Source: Pseudomonas sp. B21-015
GTDB taxonomy: Bacteria; Pseudomonadota; Gammaproteobacteria; Pseudomonadales; Pseudomonadaceae
Assembly (NCBI RefSeq): GCF_024749285.1
Contig: NZ_CP087196.1
Coordinates: 2,914,001 to 2,978,000 of the forward strand
Length of the DNA stretch: 64,000 bases
Direction: 5' to 3'
Position 1 is the stretch's first letter. Each line of letters opens with the position of its first letter. A model generated the notes under the pieces. It was not told where the DNA came from, ran no database searches, and worked only from the letters and a program-made list of their open reading frames with translations. A program made the position numbers and the translations under genes. Shown here piece by piece: positions 25,210 to 37,345 of the stretch.

Positions 25210-26168
25210 GACCGGACCTCCAGTTGACGGCGTCCGAGGTAGAGATAAAGCATGGCGATCACCGCAACGACCAGAAACAGCAGGGTCGAGGCCGCGCTGC
25301 CGTAACCGACGTCCTGGAACTCCACCAGGTGTTGGCGGGCATACACCGACATGCTCATGGTGCTCGACGAGTTCGAGGTCAGCACATAGATGACGTCGAA
25401 TACCCGCAGCGAGTCGAGGATGCGGAAGATCGCCGCCACCAGCAGTGCAGGCATCAATAGGGGAAGGGTGACACGCCAGAAGACTTTCAGCGGATGAATG
25501 CCATCGACCCTCGCGGCTTCGTAGCAATCGCTCGGCAACATCTGCAGGGCCGCCAGCATCAGCAGCGTGACAAACGGCACGGTCTTCCAGACGTCGACGA
25601 GGATCACTGCCCACATCGACAGGTCCGCATCGGCCGTCCAGGCCAGGGGTGCGTCAATCAGGCCGAGGCTCAGCATCATGTGATTGATGATGCCGAACTG
25701 GTCGTTGAGCATCCATGACCAGATCTTTGCCGAGACAATGGTCGGAATCGCCCAGGGAATCAGAATCATCGCCCGCACCAGAGAACGGCCGGTGAACTTG
25801 ATGTTGAGCAGCAACGCCACCAACAGTCCCAGTACAACTTCCAGTCCCACCGACACCACGGTGAAATGCAAGGTGTTGCGCACCGAGTTCCACCACTGAG
25901 GATCGACCAGGATGCCCGACCAGCTGGAGCCGTTGTGGAACAGATAATTGCTCAGGCCGACGAAGGATCCGCCACCGGTGTCCGACAGACTGGCGTCGGT
26001 CAGGCTGAACCAGAATGTGCGCAGTAGCGGCCAGGCTGCCACCAGGGCCAGACACAACAGCATCGGCGTCAGAAACAGCCAGGCAGCGCGTACTCGGCGA
26101 CGTTGTACGGGCGTTTCCCTGGTGAGCAGAAGCTCGTCACAGGGGACATGGGTAGTAGAGACAGACAT
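25206..26168 (-). CDS. Sugar ABC transporter permease (MalF type)
   Basis: 320 residues with an extra N-terminal span, typical of the MalF-like partner ('RAAWLFLTPMLLCLALVAAWPLLRTFWFS'). The EAA-type loop reads 'DCYEAARVDGIHPLKVFWRVTLPLLMPAL'. It follows the binding-protein gene by 21 bases and is coupled to the second permease by ATGA. Together with that permease it forms the membrane pore of the sucrose/fructoside importer. Confidence 0.92.
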   Translation of the reverse strand: MSVSTTHVPCDELLLTRETPVQRRRVRAAWLFLTPMLLCLALVAAWPLLRTFWFSLTDASLSDTGGGSFVGLSNYLFHNGSSWSGILVDPQWWNSVRNTLHFTVVSVGLEVVLGLLVALLLNIKFTGRSLVRAMILIPWAIPTIVSAKIWSWMLNDQFGIINHMMLSLGLIDAPLAWTADADLSMWAVILVDVWKTVPFVTLLMLAALQMLPSDCYEAARVDGIHPLKVFWRVTLPLLMPALLVAAIFRILDSLRVFDVIYVLTSNSSSTMSMSVYARQHLVEFQDVGYGSAASTLLFLVVAVIAMLYLYLGRRQLEVRS

Positions 26169-26189
26169 GGTGATTTTCTTCCTTGTGGC

Positions 26190-29198
<3,009 letters not shown>

Positions 29199-29265
29199 TC
29201 TCCGCGTTATCGGCGACAGGCTGCGTGCCGTAACCCAGGCCGCCTGATGGCTGCTCCGCCGAGGC

Positions 29266-31635
29266 TCAAAAGGTCTGCCCCATGGAGAATTGGAACACTT
29301 GGGTGTCGGCGTCTTCGGGCTTTTTGACCGGAAACGCCAGGTTGAAACTCAAGGGCCCCATGGGGCTGTACCACGTGACGCCGACCCCGACGGAACTGGC
29401 TAACTGGCCGAGGTCGACACCGTCGCAACCCTGGGTGGTACTCAGGTAGCACTTGTTGGAGTAGACGCTGCCGACATCCCAGAACACCGAGGTGCGCAGG
29501 GATTTGTTGTCTTTGATGAAGGGCATCGGGAACAGGTACTCCACCCCGCCGGTGATAAGGATGTTGCCGCCCAATGCATCGGTGTCCCGATCGGAGTAAT
29601 ACGCCTGGCCGGCACTGGCATACGTGCCGGTGGCCGGGGTGTTGCGCGGGCCGAGGGTGCCGCTTTCAAAGCCACGCACCGAACCCTCGCCACCGGCGGT
29701 GTAGTTTTCATAGAAGGGCAGGCCATCGGTTGAGCCGTAGCTGTTGCCATAGCCGAGCTTGGTGTGGAAACGCAGCGAAGTGGCGTCGCTGACTGGCAGG
29801 AACGTCTGCCCGGTGTAATCGATCTTGTAGAAACTCAGGTCACTGCCAGGCACCGTCACCATCAGGTTGAGGTTCTGCGAATGCCCGCGAGTGGCCAGCA
29901 CGCCCTTGTTCAGGGTCGATTCCGACCAGCCGAGGTTGGCCTTGAAGTTGTTGAACTCCTTGCCCTCGCGGTCGATGAAATCGTAGATCTCGTCGGCGCT
30001 GTAGGTGCCTGGCTCGATGCTGTCATGTTGCACGGTCAGGCCGAAACTCAACCGTGAGGTTTCATTGATCGGGTAGCCGAGTGTGGTGCCGGCGCCATAA
30101 CTGTTGATGGAATAGTACGAAACCCCGTCATCGTAGTAGTCGCTGTAGTCGGTGGCGTTGTAGAACAGGTTGTAGCCCAGGCTCACCCCGTCCGGCGTGA
30201 AGTAGGGGTTGGTAAAACCGAAGTTGTACTTGCTTTGGTATTCCGAGCGGGTCAGGCCCAGGCTGGCGTAGTTGCCGGTGCCCAGAAAGTTGTTCTGAGT
30301 GATCGAACCCCCGAGGATCAGGCCGGCGCTCTGGGAGAAACCGACGCTGGCGGTAATCGAACCGGAGGCCTGTTCTTCGACGCTGTAGTTCACGTCAACC
30401 TGGTCGTCGACACCCGCCACGGCCGGCGTCTCGACGTTGACTTCCTTGAAGAAACCCAGACGTTCCAGGCGCGTCTTGGATTGATCGATCAGGTAGGTCG
30501 ACGCCCAGCCGCCTTCCATCTGACGCATTTCACGGCGCAGCACTTTATCGTCGGTCTTGGTGTTGCCACGGAAGTTGATGCGGTTGATGTAGGCACGCTT
30601 GCCCGGGTCGACCACGAAGGTGATATCGACCGTGTGGTCGTCATTGTTCGGGGTCGGCACCGCGTTGACATTGGTAAACGTGTAACCCTCGTTACCCAGG
30701 CGACGGGTGATCAAGTCCGAACTGGTGGTCATCAGTTTGCGCGAGAACACCTGGCCTTTCTGAACCAGCAGCAGGGATCTGACCTGGTCTTCAGGCACTT
30801 TCAGGTCGCCGCCGAGCTTGACGTCACGAACGGTGTACTTTGCGCCTTCGTTGATGTTGACGGTGATGTAGACGTGTTTCTTGTCCGGGGTGATCGACAC
30901 CTGGGTCGAGGTGATATCCATGTTGATATAGCCGCGATCCAGGTAATAGGAGCGCAGGCGCTCCAGGTCGCCGGAGAGTTTCTCGCGAGCGTACTTGTCA
31001 TCGTTCTTGAAGAACGACAGCCAGTTGCTGGTCTTGAGGGTGAATTGATCGATGACGTCTTCATCAGGAAAGACAGTATTACCCACCACGTTGATGTGCT
31101 GAATCGCCGCGACAGAGCCTTCGTCGATCTTGATTTTCAGGCCCACACGGTTGCGCGGTTGCGGGATTACCTCGGCATCGACCGACGCCGAGTAGCGGCC
31201 CTGAGCGACATATTGGCGCAGCAGTTCGTTACGCACCCCTTCGAGGGTGGCGCGCTGGAAGATCTCGCCTTCGGCCAGGCCGGATTGTTTGAGGCCCTTC
31301 ATCAGGTCTTCGGTGGAGATCGCCTTGTTGCCTTCGATCTCGATACTGGCGACCGACGGACGCTCGACCACCGTGATAATCAGGACATCACCGTCGTGCC
31401 CCAGTTGGATATCCTGAAAGAAACCGGTCTTGAACAATGCACGGGTGGATTCCACCAAGCGGCGATCATCCGCTTCATCGCCGACGTTCAACGGCAAGGC
31501 ACCGAACACGCTGCCGGCGGAAACCCGCTGCAGGCCGTTAATGCGAATATCGGAAATTTTGAAGCCTTGGGCGTGCGCAAGAGTGGCATTGAGCAGCAGT
31601 GCAGCCGAGCAGAGCAGGCGCGAAAAATTCATCAA
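29266..31635 (-). CDS. bamA: BamA paralogue, outer-membrane protein assembly factor
   Basis: 789 residues, full BamA length. A signal peptide ends near 'LAHA|QGF'; five POTRA domains follow (about 24-420) and then the Omp85 barrel, which has the invariant loop-6 'GSVRGFESGTLGP' and the terminal 'FQFSMGQTF' with the C-terminal Phe. BamA inserts beta-barrel proteins into the outer membrane. In Pseudomonas the essential copy normally sits between rseP and skp/lpxD; none of those genes is here, so this is most likely a second copy. It is divergent from a CpxRA-like two-component system across a 222-base region that could carry a stress-responsive promoter. It is convergent with the porin gene. 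I cannot tell from the window whether a canonical copy exists elsewhere, though the context strongly implies it. Confidence 0.88.
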   Translation of the reverse strand: MMNFSRLLCSAALLLNATLAHAQGFKISDIRINGLQRVSAGSVFGALPLNVGDEADDRRLVESTRALFKTGFFQDIQLGHDGDVLIITVVERPSVASIEIEGNKAISTEDLMKGLKQSGLAEGEIFQRATLEGVRNELLRQYVAQGRYSASVDAEVIPQPRNRVGLKIKIDEGSVAAIQHINVVGNTVFPDEDVIDQFTLKTSNWLSFFKNDDKYAREKLSGDLERLRSYYLDRGYINMDITSTQVSITPDKKHVYITVNINEGAKYTVRDVKLGGDLKVPEDQVRSLLLVQKGQVFSRKLMTTSSDLITRRLGNEGYTFTNVNAVPTPNNDDHTVDITFVVDPGKRAYINRINFRGNTKTDDKVLRREMRQMEGGWASTYLIDQSKTRLERLGFFKEVNVETPAVAGVDDQVDVNYSVEEQASGSITASVGFSQSAGLILGGSITQNNFLGTGNYASLGLTRSEYQSKYNFGFTNPYFTPDGVSLGYNLFYNATDYSDYYDDGVSYYSINSYGAGTTLGYPINETSRLSFGLTVQHDSIEPGTYSADEIYDFIDREGKEFNNFKANLGWSESTLNKGVLATRGHSQNLNLMVTVPGSDLSFYKIDYTGQTFLPVSDATSLRFHTKLGYGNSYGSTDGLPFYENYTAGGEGSVRGFESGTLGPRNTPATGTYASAGQAYYSDRDTDALGGNILITGGVEYLFPMPFIKDNKSLRTSVFWDVGSVYSNKCYLSTTQGCDGVDLGQLASSVGVGVTWYSPMGPLSFNLAFPVKKPEDADTQVFQFSMGQTF

Positions 31636-31857
31636 GATCTTATCCAGAACACATCGACAAGCAGCGTAGGCGGGCGCGGATATCTCACAGCAAGACGAGT
31701 TACCGCGAAGCGAGCAGGCTGGTGGAGGTGAAGCATAAAAGCTCGGTGCGTTTGGTGCGGTTAACCAAGTGTCAAGTTAGGTAAAGGTTGACCGGGGGCG
31801 ATGACGCTGTGCGGTGCAAGGGCGATAATGCGCGGGCCCCCACTCAAGAGCCCGCCA

Positions 31858-32541
31858 ATGATCTGCGTATTGCTAGTCGACGATGACCAGGAACTGACTG
31901 GAATGCTCAGCCAATACCTGGAGCGTGAAGGCTTCGAGGCGACGGCCGTGCACACGGGCGAGGAGGGCGAGATTCAAGCGCTGTCCGGGCGCTACAGCAT
32001 TGTGGTGCTCGACGTGATGCTGCCGCGGCTGTCGGGTATCGAAGTGCTCAGGCGCATTCGTGCCGTCAGCCAGGTACCGGTGGTGTTGCTCACGGCCCGT
32101 GGCGACAACATCGACAGGATCACCGGCCTGGAACTGGGCGCCGATGACTATGTGCCCAAGCCCAGCTCGCCAGGGGAACTGGTAGCGCGTTTGCGGGCAA
32201 TCATGCGCCGGGTGCAGCCGGCGGATCAGCCCACCACCGAAGTGATCAGGACCGGCCCGCTGGTCTTGTGGCCCGGCAAGCGCCAGGCCCTGTGGCAGGG
32301 GCGCGAGCTGGGGGTGACCAGTACCGAGTTCAGCTTGCTTGAAGAACTGGCCCGCTGTGCCGGGCAGGTGGTGAGCAAGCAGGATCTGTCGCTCAATGCC
32401 TTGGGCTGTCCCTTGACCCGCTACGACCGGCGCATCGACGTGCACATCAGCAGCATTCGCCAGAAGCTGGGCCCACGCCCCGACGCCAAGGCCTGGATTC
32501 AGAGCGTGCGTGGCCTCGGTTACCTGTTGATCGCCGAATGA
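31858..32541 (+). CDS. CpxR-like OmpR-family response regulator
   Basis: About 227 residues. The receiver domain starts directly at 'MICVLLVDDDQELTGMLSQY', with the phospho-acceptor Asp in 'IVVLDVMLPRLSG', Thr in 'VVLLTARG' and Lys in 'YVPKPSSP'. A winged-helix DNA-binding domain follows ('LGVTSTEFSLLEELARCAGQVVSKQDLSLNALG', 'DRRIDVHISSIRQKLG'). The sequence style is close to CpxR. ATG 31858 is chosen because the receiver domain begins there; the frame is open to 31801. It overlaps its sensor kinase gene by 4 bases and is divergent from the BamA paralogue, which suggests that envelope stress is the signal and bamA the target. Confidence 0.88.
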   Translation: MICVLLVDDDQELTGMLSQYLEREGFEATAVHTGEEGEIQALSGRYSIVVLDVMLPRLSGIEVLRRIRAVSQVPVVLLTARGDNIDRITGLELGADDYVPKPSSPGELVARLRAIMRRVQPADQPTTEVIRTGPLVLWPGKRQALWQGRELGVTSTEFSLLEELARCAGQVVSKQDLSLNALGCPLTRYDRRIDVHISSIRQKLGPRPDAKAWIQSVRGLGYLLIAE

Positions 32542-33800
32542 TGAAACCCAGCCGGTTGTTCTGGAAACTGTTCCTGGCGTTTTGGCTCGCCACCAGCCTG
32601 ACGTTTCTGGTCGGGTTGGGCATTCTGGTGCTGGGCAATCACGGGCCTGGCGATCCTCACCTGGAGGCCATCCTGACCAGCGAGGAACAGTTGCTGCGAC
32701 AGTTTGGCGTCGAGTCGGGAAGGCAATTTCTGGCAGTGTGGCGGCACCCCGGTGACGAAACCATTGGTGTTTATGACAGTGCCGGTCAACGGGTGGCTGG
32801 GTCGCCGGTTCCGCAGCCGGCCTTTGAACGATCGGTCATCAGCAAGGACGGTCTGACCCTGTCGCTCAGATCCTCACAGTCCCTTGGCAAAGAAGGTGAC
32901 CGAGGGCCGGGGCGTTCGATTCCGCTGATCATTGGCACGGTGATGAGTGCGCTGTTCAGCGGGTATATGGCGTATTACCTGGCGTGGCCGTTGGCCTATC
33001 TCAGGCGGGCGATGAGTGACGTGGCCCAAGGGCGCTTCGAAACCCGGGTCAAGCCGATGATGGGCGGGCGCCGCGATGAAATCGTCGATCTGGCCGAGGA
33101 CTGCGACCGGATGGCCAACCAGTTGAAACTGTTGGTGGAGGCCCAGCAAGACTTGTTGCACGACATCTCTCACGAACTGCGCTCACCGCTGACGCGCATG
33201 CAAGCGGCCATCGGGCTGTTGCAGCAGGATCCGGCCCGACAGGAAATGGTCGAGCGCATCCAGCGCGAATCGGTGCGCATGGATACGCTGATCGAGGCGT
33301 TATTGACCCTGGCACGCATGCAGGGCCGGCCCGAGAGTATCGAGCGCGAGCCACTTGATATCATCGAGTGGCTGGCGATGATCGTCGAGGACGCTCAGTT
33401 CGAGGCGGGAATGAAAGGTTGCCGGGTCAGTCTGCAGGCGTGCCCGGCCTTTGTCAGCCGGGTCAGCGGCGAGTTGCTGTATCGGTGTTTCGAAAACGTC
33501 ATTCGCAACGCGGTACGCCATACCAGGCCGATGACAGCGGTTGTTGTGTCGGCTGAGGTCAATCTCGAAGCAGACTGCCTGACAGTACGGATCACCGATC
33601 AGGGGCCGGGTGTTGAAAACGAGCGGCTGCAGAGCATCTTCCACCCCTTCGAGCGCGGCCTGAACGAGGCCAGTGCCGGTTTCGGCCTGGGCCTGGCGAT
33701 TGCCTCAAGGGCCGTGGAAATGCACGGCGGCACGATCGTGGCGCGCAACGAGCCGTCCGCTGGGCTGACCGTGGAAATCAGCTTGCCCCGTCAGGCGTGA
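32538..33800 (+). CDS. CpxA-like sensor histidine kinase
   Basis: 420 residues. An N-terminal span ('RLFWKLFLAFWLATSLTFLVGLGILVLG') is followed by a short periplasmic loop (about 100 residues), a second span ('SIPLIIGTVMSALFSGYMAYYLA'), a HAMP domain, HisKA with the phospho-acceptor in 'LLHDISHELRSPLTRMQAA', and an HATPase domain with N-box 'CFENVIRNAVRHT', G1 'ITDQGPGVE' and G2 'GFGLGLAIASRAVEMHGG'. The HISHEL(RS)PL stretch is typical of CpxA. It is translated through an ATG-ATG overlap with the regulator stop codon. No third gene such as cpxP follows. Confidence 0.88.
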   Translation: MMKPSRLFWKLFLAFWLATSLTFLVGLGILVLGNHGPGDPHLEAILTSEEQLLRQFGVESGRQFLAVWRHPGDETIGVYDSAGQRVAGSPVPQPAFERSVISKDGLTLSLRSSQSLGKEGDRGPGRSIPLIIGTVMSALFSGYMAYYLAWPLAYLRRAMSDVAQGRFETRVKPMMGGRRDEIVDLAEDCDRMANQLKLLVEAQQDLLHDISHELRSPLTRMQAAIGLLQQDPARQEMVERIQRESVRMDTLIEALLTLARMQGRPESIEREPLDIIEWLAMIVEDAQFEAGMKGCRVSLQACPAFVSRVSGELLYRCFENVIRNAVRHTRPMTAVVVSAEVNLEADCLTVRITDQGPGVENERLQSIFHPFERGLNEASAGFGLGLAIASRAVEMHGGTIVARNEPSAGLTVEISLPRQA

Positions 33801-33907
33801 TCTTTACACGATATTACATTGGCTTGACGGCTCTGTACGCCTCGCCTCAGTAGACTTCCCGCTCAAACTTACTCAGCGTTTGCTGATGTTTTAGCGTGGA
33901 GGTGGTC

Positions 33908-34357
33908 ATGTTTCTGGTTCATAAAAAGGGCTTCGTTTCCGGCAAGAAAATGGTCGACGGGCTGGTGCCCTACGACTTCTTTTGCGAAGACAATCCGGCC
34001 ATCAACCTGTTTGTGTTTACGGGCTCCACCGCGAAAGGCAAAACGGTCGAGGAACAGACACTCTGGGGCTTTACCCGTCTGGAGCGTTTTGAGGCGCTGA
34101 CGGGCACCCTTGTGTCGAACAAAAAGAATGAAGGCTGGTTTCAAACGGTCAATGTGCTCACCGGGCCTGCCCAGAACGGCACCCTGAGCGTGAAGTTTCA
34201 GCGGGTGCTGAAAATCATCAAGCATGCCGATGTATCGGGCCGTGTCGCCAGCAAGGCGCAGTACGAGATCCACACGGATGAAGGCGACACCTACTTCACC
34301 CGCCAGCCGGCAGCGGCAGACAGCGCGCAAACCGTCATCTATGCGGCGGATCAATAA
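33908..34357 (+). CDS. Conserved hypothetical protein, 149 aa
   Basis: I do not recognise this protein. It is 149 residues, has no signal peptide or membrane span, and is rich in Phe, Lys and Thr: 'MVDGLVPYDFFCEDNPAINLFVFTGSTAKGKTVEEQTLWGF' opens what looks like a mixed beta-rich fold. The start at 33908 has a strong GGAGG five bases upstream, so it is very likely translated. It lies 107 bases after the CpxA-like gene and 91 bases before the ferrichrome-type receptor, on the same strand; the Fur box at 34407 falls after it, so it is probably not in the receptor transcript. Codon use looks somewhat less GC-biased than its neighbours. Confidence 0.7.
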   Translation: MFLVHKKGFVSGKKMVDGLVPYDFFCEDNPAINLFVFTGSTAKGKTVEEQTLWGFTRLERFEALTGTLVSNKKNEGWFQTVNVLTGPAQNGTLSVKFQRVLKIIKHADVSGRVASKAQYEIHTDEGDTYFTRQPAAADSAQTVIYAADQ

Positions 34358-34406
34358 CCCGTTAGCTAATAGTTGGGAGGGTATTTACTGGAAATACGTC
34401 GCATCA

Positions 34407-34425
34407 TACAATGAGAATCATTACT
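34407..34425. promoter_or_regulatory. Fur box upstream of TonB receptor
   Basis: The core AATGAGAATCATTA (34410-34423) matches the Fur consensus at 13 of 14 positions, 14 of 19 over the full site. It lies about 24-40 bases before the receptor start region and is the clearest iron-regulation signal in the window. Confidence 0.8.
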
Positions 34426-34448
34426 ACTAACTCATCGAGTGCGACGTC

Positions 34449-36575
34449 TTGAGCCAACCCCACCCCTTTGCCCGCCGCAAAGTCTTCATGAAACACGCGT
34501 TGCCAACACTCTCCTGCGTCATGTTTGTCAGTCCTTTGTGGGCACAGGAAGCCATTGAACTGCCGAGCACTGATATTCAGGCAAGCCGCGTCAGCCAAGA
34601 CACGAGCTACACCACCTCCCAAGCCAGCACGGCGAGCAAAAGCAATGTGCCGATCAAGGAAGAGGCGCAATCGATCAATGTGGTCACTCAACAGACCCTG
34701 GCCGACTATCAGGTGCGCTCGCTGGGCGACGCCATGAAGTTCGTCAGCGGCGTCAGCCAGGGCAATACCCTGGGCAATTCTCGGGACTCGCTGGTCAAGC
34801 GCGGTTTCGGCACCAACGATGACGGCTCGATCCTGCGCGATGGCGTGCGTTCCAATATGGGGCACAACTTCAGTGCTACCACGGATCGTATCGAAGTGCT
34901 CAAAGGGCCTGCTTCGATGCTGTACGGCGCGCTGGAGCCCGGCGGATTGATCAACGTGATCAGCAAGAAGCGTGAATACACCCAGAGCACAACCCTGAGC
35001 GGCTCGGCCTATAGCGAAGGCGGCGGCACCCTGGCGGTGGACACCACCGGGCCGCTGGGGGATACGGGCCTGGCCTATCGCCTGATTGCCGAACGCGGCC
35101 ATGAAGATTACTGGCGCAACTACGGTGTGAATGAGAGCACCTTGGTCGCGCCATCGCTGACCTGGACGGGCGAGCGCGCCAGCCTGACCCTTAGCTACGA
35201 ATACAACGATTATTCCAGCCCCTTCGACCGCGGCACCGTGTTCACCAACGGTCATCCGGCGGACATCGACTACGACAAGCGCCTCGACGAAAAATGGGCG
35301 AAAAGCGTCGGTATCCGTGAAGTGGCCACCGCGCGTTTCGAGTATCAGCTGAGTGACGACTGGAAAACCCGCGTCACCTACGGCTGGAACAACGACCGCT
35401 ACAGCCTCTCGATTGCCCAGCCGAGCTCGTTGACCGGCAACAATCTGCGACGCGCTGCCAACGGCGCTCACTACGACGATGAAACCCGCTACGCCAGCTG
35501 GGATTTCATCGGCCAGCAGGAACTGTTCGGCCAGCGCCATGACCTGCTGGTCGGCGCGGACACCGAAGCGTCCGACCAATTCCGCGGCAAAACCTACCGC
35601 AATACCGCGCAATCGGGCTTCAACATCACGTCGCCGGTTTATGGTCGTCTGGCCGAGCCGAGCCTCGTCAGTGCCACCCAGAGCGACTTGAGCAACCAGC
35701 TGACTTCCAGCTCCGTGTACTTCAAGGATAACTGGCACCTCGATGACCGTTGGATCCTGGTCCTCGGTGGTCGCCAGCAGCATTACGATCAGTACAGCGA
35801 TCAGGGCCGCGGCCGCAGCTACACCGTCAACCGCGACGATAACGGCGACGCCTTCGTGCCGTTTATGGGCCTGGTCTACAAAGCCACCGATACCTTGTCG
35901 CTGTACGGCAACTACAGCCGTTCGTTCAAGCCCAATACCCAAGTCGACGATGCTGGCAACACCTTTGATCCGGAGGAGGGCCGCAGCTACGAGGTCGGCG
36001 CGAAATACGACCCGCTGCCGGGGCTGAACATCAACCTTGCGCTGTTCGACATCGAAAAGAAAAACGTCGTGACCACTCAGACGGTCAGCGGCGTCAGCCT
36101 CTCGGAAGCCGCAGGCAAGGTCGGTTCACAGGGCCTGGAACTGGACATCACCGGGCGTGTGGCCGAGCGCTGGGACCTGATCGGCACCTACGCTTACACC
36201 CACACGGAAATCCTCGACGATCCGGATGACGAAGGTCACCGCCTCGCCGATGCGCCGAAGCACACCGCAAGCCTGTACCTCACGCATCACCTGAACGTCC
36301 CTACAGAGTTCGGAGCCTGGCATACCGGCGCCGGTGCGCGCTACGTCGGCGAGCGGGCCGCGAACAACGCCAACGATTTCTGGCTAAGCAGCTACACCGT
36401 GGCCGATGCGTTCGTGCGTTGGGAGTCGCCGATGTTCGGGTACAAGACCTCGCTGCAGTTCAACGTCGACAACCTGTTCGACAAACAGTACTACCCGTCC
36501 TCCACCGGCAGCCAACTGGCGGTCAATGTCGGCGAGCCGCGCACGGCACGCCTCAGCGCCAGTGTGACATTCTGA
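34449..36575 (+). CDS. TonB-dependent ferric-siderophore receptor, ferrichrome type
   Basis: About 708 residues from TTG 34449, or 695 from ATG 34488. The export signal is 'MKHALPTLSCVMFVSPLWA|QEA', preceded by a short basic stretch if the TTG is used; neither start has a good ribosome-binding site. Plug motifs include 'SINVVTQQTLADYQVRSLGDAM' and 'DRIEVLKGPASMLYGALEPGGLINVISKK', as in the FhuA/FiuA/FcuA group of hydroxamate receptors. The barrel ends with 'EPRTARLSASVTF', Phe-terminated. There is no N-terminal STN signalling domain and no sigma/anti-sigma pair nearby, so control is by Fur alone (box at 34407). It is convergent with baeR across a hairpin at 36598. Confidence 0.9.
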   Translation: MSQPHPFARRKVFMKHALPTLSCVMFVSPLWAQEAIELPSTDIQASRVSQDTSYTTSQASTASKSNVPIKEEAQSINVVTQQTLADYQVRSLGDAMKFVSGVSQGNTLGNSRDSLVKRGFGTNDDGSILRDGVRSNMGHNFSATTDRIEVLKGPASMLYGALEPGGLINVISKKREYTQSTTLSGSAYSEGGGTLAVDTTGPLGDTGLAYRLIAERGHEDYWRNYGVNESTLVAPSLTWTGERASLTLSYEYNDYSSPFDRGTVFTNGHPADIDYDKRLDEKWAKSVGIREVATARFEYQLSDDWKTRVTYGWNNDRYSLSIAQPSSLTGNNLRRAANGAHYDDETRYASWDFIGQQELFGQRHDLLVGADTEASDQFRGKTYRNTAQSGFNITSPVYGRLAEPSLVSATQSDLSNQLTSSSVYFKDNWHLDDRWILVLGGRQQHYDQYSDQGRGRSYTVNRDDNGDAFVPFMGLVYKATDTLSLYGNYSRSFKPNTQVDDAGNTFDPEEGRSYEVGAKYDPLPGLNINLALFDIEKKNVVTTQTVSGVSLSEAAGKVGSQGLELDITGRVAERWDLIGTYAYTHTEILDDPDDEGHRLADAPKHTASLYLTHHLNVPTEFGAWHTGAGARYVGERAANNANDFWLSSYTVADAFVRWESPMFGYKTSLQFNVDNLFDKQYYPSSTGSQLAVNVGEPRTARLSASVTF

Positions 36576-36597
36576 TCGCACTGCCTTGACGTGCTGT

Positions 36598-36628
36598 CCC
36601 GTTCTGCCGGTGTAGCTGGTGGAACGGG
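36598..36628. terminator. Hairpin between convergent receptor and baeR genes
   Basis: CCCGTTC (36598-36604) pairs with GAACGGG (36622-36628), with partial pairing inside the loop. It lies in the 83-base gap between two convergent stop codons, where a bidirectional terminator is expected. A clear T-run is lacking. Confidence 0.45.
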
Positions 36629-36658
36629 GCGGTGGTCCTTCTCAATTTCGACGACGTT

Positions 36659-37342
36659 TCAGGTGTCGGCGAGCTGAAACCGATAACCCACCCCATACAA
36701 CGATTCGATCGGATGCTCCCCCGGGCAGGCCTGTTCGAGCTTGCGCCGCAGATTACGGATGTGGCTGTCGACCGTGCGATCGGTGACCACCCGGTGATCG
36801 GAGTAGATCCGGTCGAGCAACTGATCCCTGGAAAACACCCGTCCCGGAGAGCGGGCGAGGGTGTTGAGCAGGCGCAGTTCCAGCGGTGTCAGGTCCAGCG
36901 CGATGCCGTCGAGGGAAGCCAGGTATTGCTCTTCGTCAATCTGTAGACGCGGTGGTGCAGTCGTTAAAAGCTGCGGGCTGCGCCGCAGGATGGCTTTGAC
37001 CCGGGCCACCACTTCGCGGGGGCTGAAGGGTTTGCAGATGTAGTCGTCGGCGCCCAGGTCCAGCCCGAGCAGGCGGTCCACTTCCTCGACGCGGGCGGTG
37101 ATCATAATGATCGGCACGGCACTGAAGCTGCGCAGTTCCTTGCACACTTGCAGACCATCGCGGCCAGGCAGCATCAGATCGAGCAGGATCAGTCGCGGCT
37201 CGCGGGCACGTACCGTCGGCACCACCTCCAGCCCGTTGTCCAGGCACTGGGTCGTATAGCCGGCGGCGATCAAATAGTCGCGCATCAACGCGGCCAGTTT
37301 GGGTTCGTCTTCGACGATCAGGATCGGGCTGTCGTTGGCCAT
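36659..37342 (-). CDS. baeR: BaeR-like response regulator
   Basis: 227 residues. The receiver has '[18 protein letters not shown]', Asp in '[14 protein letters not shown]' and Lys in '[22 protein letters not shown]'; the last stretch is nearly identical to E. coli BaeR as I know it. The winged-helix domain holds '[29 protein letters not shown]' and '[16 protein letters not shown]'. BaeR controls RND efflux genes in response to envelope damage, indole and some antibiotics. Here the baeRS pair is divergent from an RND operon, so that operon is the likely target. The sensor gene precedes it by 3 bases. Confidence 0.88.
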   Translation of the reverse strand: MANDSPILIVEDEPKLAALMRDYLIAAGYTTQCLDNGLEVVPTVRAREPRLILLDLMLPGRDGLQVCKELRSFSAVPIIMITARVEEVDRLLGLDLGADDYICKPFSPREVVARVKAILRRSPQLLTTAPPRLQIDEEQYLASLDGIALDLTPLELRLLNTLARSPGRVFSRDQLLDRIYSDHRVVTDRTVDSHIRNLRRKLEQACPGEHPIESLYGVGYRFQLADT

Positions 37343-37345
37343 GGT

